Below are positions 39,681 through 49,466 of a stretch of DNA of 64,000 nt, one piece after another. A program made the translations under genes and the position numbers. The stretch's first letter is position 1, and every line of letters begins with the position of its first letter. The stretch is from Luteibacter aegosomatissinici (GTDB lineage: Bacteria > Pseudomonadota > Gammaproteobacteria > Xanthomonadales > Rhodanobacteraceae), in the NCBI RefSeq assembly GCF_023078495.1, contig NZ_CP095742.1, forward strand, positions 930,001-994,000, given 5' to 3'. Under the pieces are notes generated by a model that was not told where the DNA came from, made no database searches, and saw only the letters and a program-made list of their open reading frames with translations.

Positions 39681-39685
39681 CGTCA

Positions 39686-40708
39686 ATGAGCCCGGACCGC
39701 GTAGGAGAGCGATCGCTGGGAATGGATGTCGCTCGCGCCACGGCATGCGCGCTAGTGGTGCTCCTGCATAGCGGCGCAAGCTATTTCTATGCATTCGGGC
39801 CGCTCTGGGTGCCCGCGGTTGTATTTGACGCATTGGGCAGGGGCGCGGTCCCTATGTTCTTTATGCTCTCCGGCGCGTTGCTCCTCCGGAAGCACGAGCC
39901 GATTTTTTCGTTCTACCGAAGGCGTGTGGTTCGGGTCCTGCTTCCCCTGACGTTTTGGACGGCGGTCTATGTATTCGCGTTCGGTGACCATTCAATCTCG
40001 TTGTTCGATCACTTCGTGCACTATCTGGTCACGCCGTATGGGCATCTCTGGTATTTCTATGCTGCCCTCGGCTTGTACCTTTCGGCGCCTTACCTCGGGA
40101 TGATCCTACGAGCATCTTCGGATCGAGAAATTCTTGTGTTTCTCGGCCTCTGGTTCTCTGTGTCGTGTGTTCTCAACCAGGTCAGGTTGCTTTCGGTGAT
40201 GTCGTCGGACGTGCCGACGCTTTTTGGTGGCCAGCTGTTCTCGGGCTATCTTGGATTCTTCGTGCTGGGTGCGTATCTCCAGCGTGAGTCGGTTTTGTCG
40301 TGGATTGGCGGCTGGCCAAGCCTGTGGGTATTTGCGCTTTCGACCACTGGGGTCGCGCTCGCGACGATCGCGTATTCGCTGCGGATGGGCCGGCCCGATC
40401 AGTCGTTCTTTGTGTATCAGACGCCGTTGGTCGCGGTTGCCTCGATCGCTGGTTTCGTGTGGCTTACCAGCATACGTAGCCTGCCGCGGTTTCCTGGTGC
40501 GGCCGTCCGAGTCATTGCGGACTCATCGCTGGGAATCTATTGCCTTCACCCAATTCTTTTATCGTTCTACCAGGACCGCCTGCATCTCGGCGATTCCATT
40601 CACTCAACCTGGTTGAAGATCCCTGTTGTGTGGCTGGTGGTTTTCTGTACGGCGCTGGCTCTCATTCACGTGGCTCGAAAAGTCCCGCCGCTGAAGCGTG
40701 TAGCCTGA
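39686..40708 (+). CDS. Acyltransferase-3 family membrane protein, second
   Basis: A 340-residue polytopic acyltransferase with MDVARATACALVVLLHSG, VPMFFMLSGALLL, and PYGHLWYFYAALGLYL, the last typical of the WecH/YiaH-like AT3 subgroup. About ten membrane helices are readable. The start is uncertain: ATG 39686 is used; GTG 39677 would give a four-base GTGA overlap with the previous stop. It is a different subfamily from its neighbour, so the two may modify different positions. Confidence 0.8.
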   Translation: MSPDRVGERSLGMDVARATACALVVLLHSGASYFYAFGPLWVPAVVFDALGRGAVPMFFMLSGALLLRKHEPIFSFYRRRVVRVLLPLTFWTAVYVFAFGDHSISLFDHFVHYLVTPYGHLWYFYAALGLYLSAPYLGMILRASSDREILVFLGLWFSVSCVLNQVRLLSVMSSDVPTLFGGQLFSGYLGFFVLGAYLQRESVLSWIGGWPSLWVFALSTTGVALATIAYSLRMGRPDQSFFVYQTPLVAVASIAGFVWLTSIRSLPRFPGAAVRVIADSSLGIYCLHPILLSFYQDRLHLGDSIHSTWLKIPVVWLVVFCTALALIHVARKVPPLKRVA

Positions 40709-40802
40709 TCACGGCGCCGGCTAATTCCAGCGTCTTCACCTCAAGGATCTTGCGAAATCCCCGCATATTCGGCATAAGGGTGAAGGGTGGCGAGGGCAGC
40801 GC

Positions 40803-41039
40803 TTGGAAACTCATATTGCATTTGATTGGCCGGGTTCGCCCGGGCGGCTGCGATCTGTCGCAGTCACGGCCCGCCGTGACCTGAACGGGTGGGCCTGGAC
40901 TGCGCTAGTTCTCGAGCGCGGTCGCGTTCTTGCGGAGCTCTGCGGACGCAGCGCTCGCGAAGACGCAATCATTGCCGACTGCAAGCGTCTGCTGACCAAC
41001 ACTGATCTCGAGATACCGGACCCCACGGCCGGCCGATAA
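40803..41039 (+). CDS. Possible small hypothetical protein (TTG start)
   Basis: A 78-residue frame from a TTG, preceded by a GGCGAGGGC purine stretch, in the gap of 385 bases between convergent operons (40709-41093). The product ...LNGWAWTALVLERGRVLAELCG...EDAIIADCKRLLTN... looks protein-like, but no family was recognised. It may also be noncoding. Nothing else is seen in this gap. Confidence 0.35.
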   Translation: METHIAFDWPGSPGRLRSVAVTARRDLNGWAWTALVLERGRVLAELCGRSAREDAIIADCKRLLTNTDLEIPDPTAGR

Positions 41040-41093
41040 ACGCCGTTATGGGGAGCGTCTCGGGCACCGGAATGGCGACGTGGTCACCTCGCG

Positions 41094-42506
41094 TCAGGCT
41101 CTCCCGTACGCGTCATCGAAGCGAACGATATCGTCTTCCCCAAGATAACTGCCTGATTGCACTTCGATAAGTTCGACGGGGACCTTGCCAGGGTTGCGCA
41201 GACGGTGACGGCTCCCCAAAGGGAGATAGGTACTCTGGTTTTCTGACAACAGGAAAATCTTATCGTCGCAAGTCACTTCGGCGACGCCTTTTACGACGAT
41301 CCAGTGTTCGGCGCGGTGGTGGTGCATCTGCAAGCTTAGTGCGGCGCCGGGTTTAACGACGATACGCTTCACCTGAAAGCGGTCCCCGGATTCCAGCGAA
41401 TCATAGAGGCCCCACGGGCGACGTACCACTCGGTGTAGGTCGTGTTCCGTTCGCCCGGCGGCCTTGAGCCTGTCGACGATCGCTTTGACGTCTTGCGATC
41501 GGTCGCGATGAGTCACGAGGGTCGCATCGGGCGTCGTGACTACCACCACATCCTTCAGCCCGATCGTTGCGATCAGGTGTCGGTCGTGTGAGCGAACAAG
41601 GGAGTCATGGGTATCCAGTGCGATGACATCGCCTTCGAGGTGGTTGCCGTCGCCATCCTTGTCCGCTGCAAGCCACAGGGCGTCCCAAGACCCAATGTCC
41701 GACCAGTCGCACGTGACGGGTACTACGGCGGCGTGAGCGGTTTTCTCCATAACCGCGTAATCGATCGAATCGCTTGGGGCGGCGGCGAAGGCCTCCGCGT
41801 CCAGGCGAATAAAATCGAGATCGACGTTGGCGTTCTCGAAGGCGGCGCGCGCCGCAGCGAGCATGGCGGGCGAGTGCTGCCCCAACTCTTCCAAGTACCG
41901 ATCGGCGCGAAAAAGGAACATGCCGGAGTTCCAGTCGTACAGCCCACTATCGACATAGCGCCTGGCTACGTCGAGCAGTGGCTTCTCGACGAATTCTCCG
42001 ACGCGAAATGCTGACTCATCCAGGGCGTCACCGCGACGTATGTAGCCGAAGCCGGTCTCCGCGCGATCGGGGTGAATGCCAAAAGTAACCAGGGAGCCTG
42101 CATTAGCGGCTTCGCGAGCGCGCGCCACCGCATCTGTAAAACTTGCGGCGTCGCCGATAAGGTGGTCGGCAGGAAGTACGAGGAGCAGGGCATCGGCGTC
42201 GCGCCGCTGGGCTTGCAACGCACCTACAGCGATGGCTGGTGCGGTGTTGCGCGCCACCGGCTCGAGGAGGATGTCGGCACCCGTGATCCCAATTTCCTGC
42301 AGCTGCTCCGCCGCGAGGAACCTGTGATCATCCGCAGCGACAACGATGGGTGCTGCGGCATCCGGTAGCGAGAGCCCCCGGCGCGCCGTCTGCTGGAACA
42401 GCGTCTCGTCGCCTGCAAGCGAGAGGAACTGCTTGGGCAGGTTCCTGCGAGAGATTGGCCAAAGGCGTGTGCCGCTGCCGCCGCTGAGGATCAGTGGAAT
42501 CAGCAT
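41094..42506 (-). CDS. xanB: Mannose-1-phosphate guanylyltransferase/mannose-6-phosphate isomerase
   Basis: Bifunctional enzyme of 470 residues. The N-terminal nucleotidyltransferase has LILSGGSGTRLWPISR (Lys25 in the following NLPKQF), and FVEKP. The C-terminal cupin carries RPWG and the metal-binding block MHHHRAEHWIVVKG, giving the phosphomannose isomerase activity. Together it makes mannose 6-phosphate from fructose 6-phosphate and GDP-mannose from mannose 1-phosphate. It starts seven bases after rfbD on the minus strand, the last gene of the rfb operon. GAGGT precedes the ATG. Confidence 0.95.
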   Translation of the reverse strand: MLIPLILSGGSGTRLWPISRRNLPKQFLSLAGDETLFQQTARRGLSLPDAAAPIVVAADDHRFLAAEQLQEIGITGADILLEPVARNTAPAIAVGALQAQRRDADALLLVLPADHLIGDAASFTDAVARAREAANAGSLVTFGIHPDRAETGFGYIRRGDALDESAFRVGEFVEKPLLDVARRYVDSGLYDWNSGMFLFRADRYLEELGQHSPAMLAAARAAFENANVDLDFIRLDAEAFAAAPSDSIDYAVMEKTAHAAVVPVTCDWSDIGSWDALWLAADKDGDGNHLEGDVIALDTHDSLVRSHDRHLIATIGLKDVVVVTTPDATLVTHRDRSQDVKAIVDRLKAAGRTEHDLHRVVRRPWGLYDSLESGDRFQVKRIVVKPGAALSLQMHHHRAEHWIVVKGVAEVTCDDKIFLLSENQSTYLPLGSRHRLRNPGKVPVELIEVQSGSYLGEDDIVRFDDAYGRA

Positions 42507-42513
42507 AACTACC

Positions 42514-43434
42514 TCAATGCGCGGAGAGAGCGTGAATCGTTTCGCGGAGACCTACTCGCCAATCAGGTAGCGAGCAGGAGAAAGTGGCCGAGAACGAGCG
42601 GTTATCGAGGACGGAATAGGCTGGGCGGCGTGCCGGTGTGGGGAACTCGGCCGTGGCAATTGCATGTACGCGTGGCCGCCGTGAGAGCAACCCGGTAGCA
42701 ACGGCTTCATCAAAAATAGCTTCGGCGAAGCCATGCCATGTCGTCTCGCCACCCGCTGTGAGATGCCATGTGCCCGAGAGCGGAAGGGCCGAATCCTTCG
42801 TGTAATGTTCTAGGACGGCCATTGTGCCCGCCACGATGAGCGCGGCGGTCGTCGGAGTCCCGCGCTGGTCGGCGACCACGCGCAATTCGTCACGCTCCGC
42901 GCCCAGGCGAAGCATGGTTTTCAGGAAGTTGTGGCCCACATCGGAATATACCCAGGCGGTGCGCAAAATGAAGTGCCGCGCACCACTCGCGCGAAGGTTC
43001 ACTTCACCTGCGAGCTTGCTACGCCCATACGCGCCTTGTGGGTCGACGGCTGCATCGGTGCCGTAGGGCGCTGATGCGTCGCCGGGGAACACGTAGTCCG
43101 TGGAGAAGTGTACGACCAGCGCCTCATGGCGAGCCGCCCAGCGACCTAGTAGGCCTGGCGCCTCACCATTTACGACATTGGCCGCGTCTTCCTCAGCCTC
43201 TGCCTTATCGACAGCCGTGTAGGCTGCAGCGTTCACGATAATGTCGGGACGTTCCGCGTCGAGCAGCGCTTCGAGTGCCGGACTGTCCGCGAGGTCACCA
43301 ACGACGCCACGAATGCCTTGGGGTACCGAGCCGTCGCGCGACGCGGCGACCAGTTCACCCAGGCGAGCGAGACTACCTTCAGCGATGAATTTCCGACCGA
43401 GCTGGCCATTCGCGCCAAGCAGGAGGATCTTCAC
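42514..43434 (-). CDS. rfbD: dTDP-4-dehydrorhamnose reductase
   Basis: NADPH reductase giving dTDP-L-rhamnose, 306 residues. The nucleotide motif is LLGANGQLGRKF, followed by NAAAYTAVDKAE and the STDYVFPGD and PYGTDAAVDPQGAYGRSKLAGE blocks (Tyr/Lys active site). It begins with GTG, whose last two bases overlap the rfbC stop (GTGA). Confidence 0.94.
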   Translation of the reverse strand: MKILLLGANGQLGRKFIAEGSLARLGELVAASRDGSVPQGIRGVVGDLADSPALEALLDAERPDIIVNAAAYTAVDKAEAEEDAANVVNGEAPGLLGRWAARHEALVVHFSTDYVFPGDASAPYGTDAAVDPQGAYGRSKLAGEVNLRASGARHFILRTAWVYSDVGHNFLKTMLRLGAERDELRVVADQRGTPTTAALIVAGTMAVLEHYTKDSALPLSGTWHLTAGGETTWHGFAEAIFDEAVATGLLSRRPRVHAIATAEFPTPARRPAYSVLDNRSFSATFSCSLPDWRVGLRETIHALSAH

Positions 43435-43988
43435 GCTTCGAACTCCGGAAGCCGCTCATCCGGCATATCGGCCAGGAGTGGCGCCTTGGTGTCCTTTTCG
43501 GAGAGTAGCGGCGACGACAGCGGCCAGTCGATGCCTATGGCTGGATCATCCCAGCGCACGGAACCGTCCGCTTTGGCGTCGTAAAGAGCGGTGCACTGAT
43601 ACGAGAACGTTGCGTGTTCGGAGACCACGCAGAACCCGTGGGCGAATCCTTCGGGAATCCAGAAGTGGCGATGGTTCTCGGCAGTGAGCATGACACCCGT
43701 CCACTCGCCAAAGGTCGGCGAACCGCGGCGGATATCGACTGCGACATCGTACACTTCGCCCTCGACGACGCTCACCAGCTTGCCCTGAGGATTGGGCCAT
43801 TGGAAATGCAGGCCCCGGAGCACGCCTCGCGCTGAGCGCGATACGTTTGATTGGACGAACGTGCGATCGATACCTGCAGCCTTGTACTTCGCTTCGTTGT
43901 AGCTTTCGTAGAAAAAGCCACGAGAATCACCGAATACCTGCGGTTCGATAACGATGCAGCCGGGTAGGGTCGTGCTGATGAACTTCAT
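43431..43988 (-). CDS. rfbC: dTDP-4-dehydrorhamnose 3,5-epimerase
   Basis: Cupin epimerase of 185 residues acting on dTDP-4-keto-6-deoxyglucose. Blocks [32 protein letters not shown] (catalytic His), [18 protein letters not shown] and [10 protein letters not shown] are present. The start overlaps the rfbA stop by four bases (ATGA). Confidence 0.95.
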   Translation of the reverse strand: MKFISTTLPGCIVIEPQVFGDSRGFFYESYNEAKYKAAGIDRTFVQSNVSRSARGVLRGLHFQWPNPQGKLVSVVEGEVYDVAVDIRRGSPTFGEWTGVMLTAENHRHFWIPEGFAHGFCVVSEHATFSYQCTALYDAKADGSVRWDDPAIGIDWPLSSPLLSEKDTKAPLLADMPDERLPEFEA

Positions 43989-44869
43989 CCGACGTAGCCT
44001 TGCTTGATCAGGTTTTGCAGGTACTGACCGTAGCCAGTCTTTGCAAGTGGCTGCGCAAGGCGAAGCAATTGCTCGGCGTCAATCCACTTGTTCACATAGG
44101 CGATTTCTTCTGGGCAGCAGACCTTCAGGCCCTGGCGGTTCTCAATCGTCTGGATGTACTCGCCTGCCTCCATGAGTGATTCATGCGTGCCAGTATCGAG
44201 CCAGGCGTAGCCACGGCCCAGCTGCTCAAGGTGCAGCGAATTATCATCCAGGTAGCAGCGATTAAGATCGGTGATCTCAAGCTCACCACGCGGTGATGGC
44301 TTGAGTGCCTTAGCGAAATCAACGGCGCGGTTATCATAGAAGTAGAGGCCCGTCACCGCATAATTCGACTTCGGTGCGGTGGGCTTCTCCTCGAGGCCCA
44401 CGACCTTGCCGCTCGCATCGAACTCGGCAACGCCATAGCGCTCGGGATCTCGCACCCAATAACCAAAGACCGTGGCGCCGCGCTCGCGCGACGCTGCCCG
44501 CTTCATCCGCTCAGTGAGACCGACACCGTAGAAGATATTGTCGCCCAGAACCAGGCAGCTAGGGTCATTGCCAATGAAATCCTCGCCGATGAGAAAGGCT
44601 TGCGCCAATCCATCGGGTGAGGGTTGAGCGGCATATGTGATGTTCACGCCCCACTGGCTGCCATCGCCGAGCAAGCGCTGGAACAGCGCCTGTTCGTGCG
44701 GCGTGTTGATGACGAGCACATCGCGAATGCCCGCTAGCATCAACGTCGCAAGCGGGTAGTAGATCATGGGCTTGTCGTACACCGGCAGGAGCTGCTTGCT
44801 CACGGCCTGCGTGATGGGATACAGCCGTGTGCCGGAGCCGCCGGCGAGGATGATGCCCTTCGTGGTCAT
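43985..44869 (-). CDS. rfbA: Glucose-1-phosphate thymidylyltransferase
   Basis: Makes dTDP-glucose, 294 residues. The N-terminal [26 protein letters not shown] and [10 protein letters not shown] blocks are typical, and [20 protein letters not shown] is the product-site region. It overlaps rfbB and rfbC by four bases each, so the rfb genes form one coupled transcript. Confidence 0.96.
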   Translation of the reverse strand: MTTKGIILAGGSGTRLYPITQAVSKQLLPVYDKPMIYYPLATLMLAGIRDVLVINTPHEQALFQRLLGDGSQWGVNITYAAQPSPDGLAQAFLIGEDFIGNDPSCLVLGDNIFYGVGLTERMKRAASRERGATVFGYWVRDPERYGVAEFDASGKVVGLEEKPTAPKSNYAVTGLYFYDNRAVDFAKALKPSPRGELEITDLNRCYLDDNSLHLEQLGRGYAWLDTGTHESLMEAGEYIQTIENRQGLKVCCPEEIAYVNKWIDAEQLLRLAQPLAKTGYGQYLQNLIKQGYVG

Positions 44870-45915
44870 GCGCCGAGTCGCTCCAGTTTGTAGCTGCCAT
44901 CGAGGATGCCGCGCACCCAGGCGGAGTTATCGAGGTACCACTGCACCGTGGCACGGATGCCGGTCTCGAATGTGTGGCCAGGGGTCCAGCCCAACTCATC
45001 TTTAAGTTTGCTGGCATCGATCGCATAGCGACGGTCATGACCAGGACGGTCGCGGACGAAGGTGATGAGCGATTCGTATTTCATTCCGTCCGCCCGAGGC
45101 GCGACATCGTCGAGGATGGCGCAAATCGTCTTGACCACCACGATATTCGCGCGCTCGGAATTGCCGCCCACGTTATAGGTTTCGCCCAGGCGGCCAGCGT
45201 CGAGTACGCGGCTGATGGCACTGCAGTGGTCTTCCACGAAGAGCCAGTCGCGCACGTTCATGCCATCGCCGTAGATAGGAAGGGGCTCCCCTGCGAGGGC
45301 CTTCTGAATGACGAGGGGAATCAGCTTTTCGGGAAACTGGTAGGGGCCATAGTTGTTCGAACAGTTCGTCGTAAGTACGGGGAGGCCGTAGGTGTGATGA
45401 AAGGCACGGACAAGGTGGTCGGACGCCGCCTTGGAGGCGGAGTATGGCGAATTGGGGGCGTAGGGCGTGGTCTCTGTGAAGAGGCCGGTCTCACCGAGGG
45501 AGCCGTAGACCTCGTCGGTAGAAACATGGAGGAAGCGGAAAGTCGAGGCCGCATCCGGTTCCAGCGAGCGCCAGTGATCGCGGGTCGCCTCGAGCAGGCC
45601 AAGCGTACCCACGACGTTAGTCTCGATAAACGCCGCCGGGCCGTCGATCGAACGATCGACGTGGGATTCGGCCGCGAAATTCACTACGGCGTCCGGCCTG
45701 TGCGCTGCAAGAAGGGAGGCCACCAGCGCCCGATCACCGATGTCGCCCTGTACAAAGTGGTGGCGGGGGTTCCCGTCCAGGGATGCGAGCGTCTGGAGGT
45801 TCCCGGCGTACGTCAGCTTGTCGAGGTTGACGACCGTCGCCCCGCGTCCGATGGTCCGGAGCACGAAATTTGCGCCAATGAACCCGGCACCGCCGGTTAC
45901 TAACAAGGTCTGCAT
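44866..45915 (-). CDS. rfbB: dTDP-glucose 4,6-dehydratase
   Basis: NAD-dependent dehydratase of 349 residues, first committed enzyme of dTDP-L-rhamnose synthesis. The NAD motif is [12 protein letters not shown], the catalytic STDEVYG and [12 protein letters not shown] (Tyr/Lys) are present, and [17 protein letters not shown] is diagnostic. AAGGAA precedes the start. It is the first gene of the operon, divergent from metB across 207 bases that hold both promoters; no clear operator was seen there. Confidence 0.96.
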   Translation of the reverse strand: MQTLLVTGGAGFIGANFVLRTIGRGATVVNLDKLTYAGNLQTLASLDGNPRHHFVQGDIGDRALVASLLAAHRPDAVVNFAAESHVDRSIDGPAAFIETNVVGTLGLLEATRDHWRSLEPDAASTFRFLHVSTDEVYGSLGETGLFTETTPYAPNSPYSASKAASDHLVRAFHHTYGLPVLTTNCSNNYGPYQFPEKLIPLVIQKALAGEPLPIYGDGMNVRDWLFVEDHCSAISRVLDAGRLGETYNVGGNSERANIVVVKTICAILDDVAPRADGMKYESLITFVRDRPGHDRRYAIDASKLKDELGWTPGHTFETGIRATVQWYLDNSAWVRGILDGSYKLERLGA

Positions 45916-46122
45916 GTTGACGGGAGTTCCTTCGTCGAAACGTAGATTGTGTCATGTCAGCGGCCCCGAGGGGCGGGATTTGAGCCCCATCGAACCTGAA
46001 CAAGGACGCCGGACTGCGCAGGCCGGGTATCGGGGCCAGATTCAGTCGAGCGTGTATTATGTGCGGTCGCCTGTCCCGCGTGCGCCGGGGTCCCCGTAAA
46101 TGTGTGTGGAGCTAATAACGTT

Positions 46123-47292
46123 ATGATTTCAAAGGATAATGTGGGCGAGCTTGGGTTGGGGACCCGAGCGATCCACGCCGGTCAGCATCCCGACCCGTCG
46201 ACCGGTGCGATCATGACGCCGATCTATGCGACTTCGACGTACGTCCAGTCGAGTCCAGGCGTGCATCAGGGCTTCGAGTATTCGCGTACCCAGAATCCCA
46301 CTCGCATGGCGTACGAGGGATGCGTGGCCGATCTCGAAGGGGGTATAGCCGGGTTTGCGTTCGCCTCCGGCCTTGCTGCAGCGGCCACTGTCCTCGAAAT
46401 GCTCGATTCAGGTAGCCACGTCATCGCGATGGACGATTTGTACGGTGGCACCTACCGGCTGTTCGACAAGGTACGTCGTCGCTCCGCTGGCCTCGATTTC
46501 AGCTTCCTGGATCTGAACGACGAAGCGGCGCTTAGCGCGGCGGTCACCCCCAAAACCCGGATGATCTGGGCGGAGACCCCCACCAACCCCATGCTCAAGC
46601 TGGTGGATCTGGAGCGTTTGGGTCGCTTCGCGCGCGAGCGCGACATTCTCCTGGTCGTGGACAACACCTTCTGTTCGCCGATCCTGCAGCGTCCTATCAG
46701 CCACGGCGCGGACCTGGTGCTGCACTCGGCCACGAAGTACCTAAACGGGCATTCGGACATTGTCGGCGGCATCGTGGTCGCGGCGACGCAGGAGGTCGCG
46801 GACCAGATGGCCTTCCTGCAGAATTCGGTCGGCGCAATCGCGGGGCCGTTTGATAGTTTCCTCGCCATGCGAGGTCTCAAAACCCTGCACCTGCGCATGC
46901 GTGCCCATTGCGAAGGCGCACTCGAACTCGCGAGATGGCTTGAAGCGCATCCGGCCATCGAGCGCGTTATCTACCCGGGCCTGCAATCGCATCCGCAGCA
47001 CGAGCTTGCGGCTCGCCAGATGGCTGGCTTTGGCGGCATCATCAGTGCGGTTGTCCGTGGTGGCCTCGCACCGGCGACCCGGATGCTCGAGCGCTGTTCC
47101 CTCTTCGCCCTCGCGGAGTCGCTGGGGGGCGTCGAAAGTCTTATCGAACATCCCGCAATCATGACCCACGCCTCCATCCCGGCCAGTACCCGGGCCGCGT
47201 TGGGCATCAGTGATGGACTTATACGGTTGTCAGTGGGCGTTGAAGACATCGTCGATCTGCGCCGAGAGCTTGACGTTGCCCTGACGGCCTGA
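46123..47292 (+). CDS. metB: Cystathionine gamma-synthase/gamma-lyase family PLP enzyme
   Basis: PLP enzyme of sulfur amino-acid metabolism, 389 residues. The N-terminal GLGTRAIHAGQHPDPSTGAIMTPIYATSTY and the Lys205 Schiff base in SATKYLNGHSD are diagnostic, with a C-terminal PASTRAALGISDGLIRLSVGVEDIVDL. Gamma-synthase and gamma-lyase activity cannot be separated by motif alone; with cbs in the same window a lyase in reverse trans-sulfuration is possible. A Xanthomonas-like position beside the O-antigen genes suggests the locus boundary is ancient. The ATG at 46123 has GGAGC upstream. Confidence 0.9.
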   Translation: MISKDNVGELGLGTRAIHAGQHPDPSTGAIMTPIYATSTYVQSSPGVHQGFEYSRTQNPTRMAYEGCVADLEGGIAGFAFASGLAAAATVLEMLDSGSHVIAMDDLYGGTYRLFDKVRRRSAGLDFSFLDLNDEAALSAAVTPKTRMIWAETPTNPMLKLVDLERLGRFARERDILLVVDNTFCSPILQRPISHGADLVLHSATKYLNGHSDIVGGIVVAATQEVADQMAFLQNSVGAIAGPFDSFLAMRGLKTLHLRMRAHCEGALELARWLEAHPAIERVIYPGLQSHPQHELAARQMAGFGGIISAVVRGGLAPATRMLERCSLFALAESLGGVESLIEHPAIMTHASIPASTRAALGISDGLIRLSVGVEDIVDLRRELDVALTA

Positions 47293-47344
47293 TGCATTCG
47301 CGCATCCTGCCGGTCCGCCGGGTGCGCCTGATCTGCGAGTGAAA

Positions 47345-48163
47345 ATGAAAGACTTCAGCATATCTCCCATATCGATGGTGCGATCCCTGGTGCAGCACCG
47401 GTCGCTTGCCATGTCGCTAATCCGGCGCGAGGTCATCGGACGCTATCGTGGTTCCGTGCTCGGCACCCTGTGGTCGTTCTTCAACCCGCTACTGATGCTC
47501 CTGATCTATACCTTTGTATTCAGCGTCGTCTTCCAGGCGCGGTGGAAGGGTGGTAGCGGCTCCAAGACCGAATTCGCAATGGTGCTGTTCTCCGGCTTGC
47601 TCGTGTTCAACGTGTTCTCCGAGTGCCTCACCCGAGCGCCAACGCTGATCTTGATGAACTTCAACTACGTCAAGAAGGTGGTTTTTCCACTTGAGATCCT
47701 TCCTGTCGTCTCGCAGGGAGCTGCAGTGTTCCACGGAATGGTGAGCTTCGTGGTGTGGTTCGTGTTCTACGTGACGTTTTTCGGCCTGCCACCAGTAACT
47801 GCATGGCTGTTTCCGTTCATCCTCCTCCCCTTGATGTTCCTGCTACTGGGGCTTGGATGGTTTCTCGCGTCGTTGGGGGTGTACCTGCGCGACGTCTCTC
47901 AGTTCGTAGGCCTCCTGGTCACCGCGCTCATGTTCCTTTCGCCGATCTTCTATCCGGCCTCGGCGTTGCCGGAACGCTATCAGGCGATCATGAGCCTCAA
48001 TCCAATGACGCATGTAATTGAGCAGGTGCGCAGCGTGTTGATCGCGGGCATCGTTCCGGCGTGGCATAGCTACCTGATCCAACTGGCTGGTTCCATGCTC
48101 GTGGCATGGCTTGGCTACTCGTGGTTCCAGAAGACCAGGAAAGGATTTGCCGATGTCCTCTGA
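47345..48163 (+). CDS. wzm: O-antigen ABC exporter, permease (Wzm)
   Basis: ABC-2 family permease, 272 residues, with six membrane helices beginning [20 protein letters not shown] and the cytoplasmic amphipathic start [14 protein letters not shown]. The typical [15 protein letters not shown] and [13 protein letters not shown] blocks are present. It moves undecaprenyl-linked O-antigen across the inner membrane with Wzt. Start at ATG 47345 or GTG 47339. Its end overlaps wzt by 11 bases. Confidence 0.93.
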   Translation: MKDFSISPISMVRSLVQHRSLAMSLIRREVIGRYRGSVLGTLWSFFNPLLMLLIYTFVFSVVFQARWKGGSGSKTEFAMVLFSGLLVFNVFSECLTRAPTLILMNFNYVKKVVFPLEILPVVSQGAAVFHGMVSFVVWFVFYVTFFGLPPVTAWLFPFILLPLMFLLLGLGWFLASLGVYLRDVSQFVGLLVTALMFLSPIFYPASALPERYQAIMSLNPMTHVIEQVRSVLIAGIVPAWHSYLIQLAGSMLVAWLGYSWFQKTRKGFADVL

Positions 48164-49466
48164 GATCGCTATTCGCGTCGAAGGTGTCACCAAGACCTTT
48201 GAAATCTATGAATCGCCACGCGATCGGCTGAAGCAATTCTTCCTTCCGAGGCTGCAGAAGCTCTTCGGTGGTGTTCCTCGCCGCTACTACCGTGAGTTCC
48301 ACGCTCTGGGCGGTGTGTCGTTCACGCTCTCGAAGGGTGAGACCGTCGGCATCATTGGTCGTAACGGCGCTGGCAAGTCGACGTTGTTGCAGATCATCTG
48401 TGGAACCCTAGCGGCATCGCATGGATCTATCGAAGTCAGCGGACGGGTTGCGGCATTGCTTGAACTCGGCGCCGGTTTCAATGCGGACTTCACTGGACGC
48501 GAGAACGTGTTTCTCAACGGTGAACTGCTCGGTCTGTCGCGTGAGGAGATGAAGAAGCGATTCGCTGAGATCGAAGAGTTTGCAGGTATCGGCGAATTTA
48601 TCGATCAGCCAGTCAAGACGTACTCAAGCGGCATGTACGTGCGCCTCGCATTCGCCGTGCAGGCCTGCGTGGACCCTGAAATCCTGATTGTCGATGAGGC
48701 CCTTTCGGTCGGTGACATTGGCTTCCAGTACAAGTGCTTCAAGCGAATGGAGGAGTTGCGACGCCGCGGTGTCACCATCCTGATGGTCACCCACTCCACC
48801 GGCAATATCCTCGACTATGCCGATCGGTGCATCATTCTTGACGGCGGCCGCATCACCACCGATACGAATGACGTGCTTGCGGCTGTCCTTATGTATGAAA
48901 AGGGCATGATGGCTTCACGCCCGAAGCCACCAGAAGTCGCGGCAATCGAGCTTGGCGAAACGGTCGACGTCCAGCAGTTGCTCGCTATCCAGGCTAGTAC
49001 GACAAACGTCGATATGTCCGAAAAGCGCTTTGGATCGGCGCGGGCCATTATCGAATCGATGCAGGTCCTTCGGCCCGATGGCACCACGCTGGAGGAGCGG
49101 CCCGTATTGCGCTCGGGTGAAGAGGTTCGCTTCCGATTCACAATCGCGTCGGCGGAGGTCATCGACGACGTCGCGCTAGGCATTTCGATCTCGCGTACAC
49201 AAGGCGGCGACGTCTGGGGCGACAACAATATTCGTGCCGGTTTGCCGATCACGTTGCGGCCGGGCCGCCAGGTGTTCGAGTACACGGCAAAGCTTCCGAT
49301 TAGCGCGGGCGATTATCTTGTGCATTGCGGGCTGTCGTGCATCCAAAATGGCTCGCGAGAGGAGCTTGACCAGCGTCGCCCGATCCAGTCGTTGAAATTC
49401 TGGTCAGCGCGCGAGCAGGTTGGCGTGGTATTCGCGCCGGTGACCGTTTCTGAGGGCGCTGCATGA
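48153..49466 (+). CDS. wzt: O-antigen ABC exporter, ATPase with carbohydrate-binding tail (Wzt)
   Basis: ATPase of 437 residues. Walker A is GRNGAGKST (69-77), the signature is YSSGM (157-161), and Walker B is ILIVDEALS (177-185). The C-terminal part (about 285-437) is an extra beta-rich domain ([49 protein letters not shown]), the Wzt_C fold that binds the capped end of the O-chain in exporters such as E. coli O9a. Its presence implies recognition of a terminal residue. The next gene starts inside its stop (ATGA). Confidence 0.93.
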   Translation: MSSEIAIRVEGVTKTFEIYESPRDRLKQFFLPRLQKLFGGVPRRYYREFHALGGVSFTLSKGETVGIIGRNGAGKSTLLQIICGTLAASHGSIEVSGRVAALLELGAGFNADFTGRENVFLNGELLGLSREEMKKRFAEIEEFAGIGEFIDQPVKTYSSGMYVRLAFAVQACVDPEILIVDEALSVGDIGFQYKCFKRMEELRRRGVTILMVTHSTGNILDYADRCIILDGGRITTDTNDVLAAVLMYEKGMMASRPKPPEVAAIELGETVDVQQLLAIQASTTNVDMSEKRFGSARAIIESMQVLRPDGTTLEERPVLRSGEEVRFRFTIASAEVIDDVALGISISRTQGGDVWGDNNIRAGLPITLRPGRQVFEYTAKLPISAGDYLVHCGLSCIQNGSREELDQRRPIQSLKFWSAREQVGVVFAPVTVSEGAA

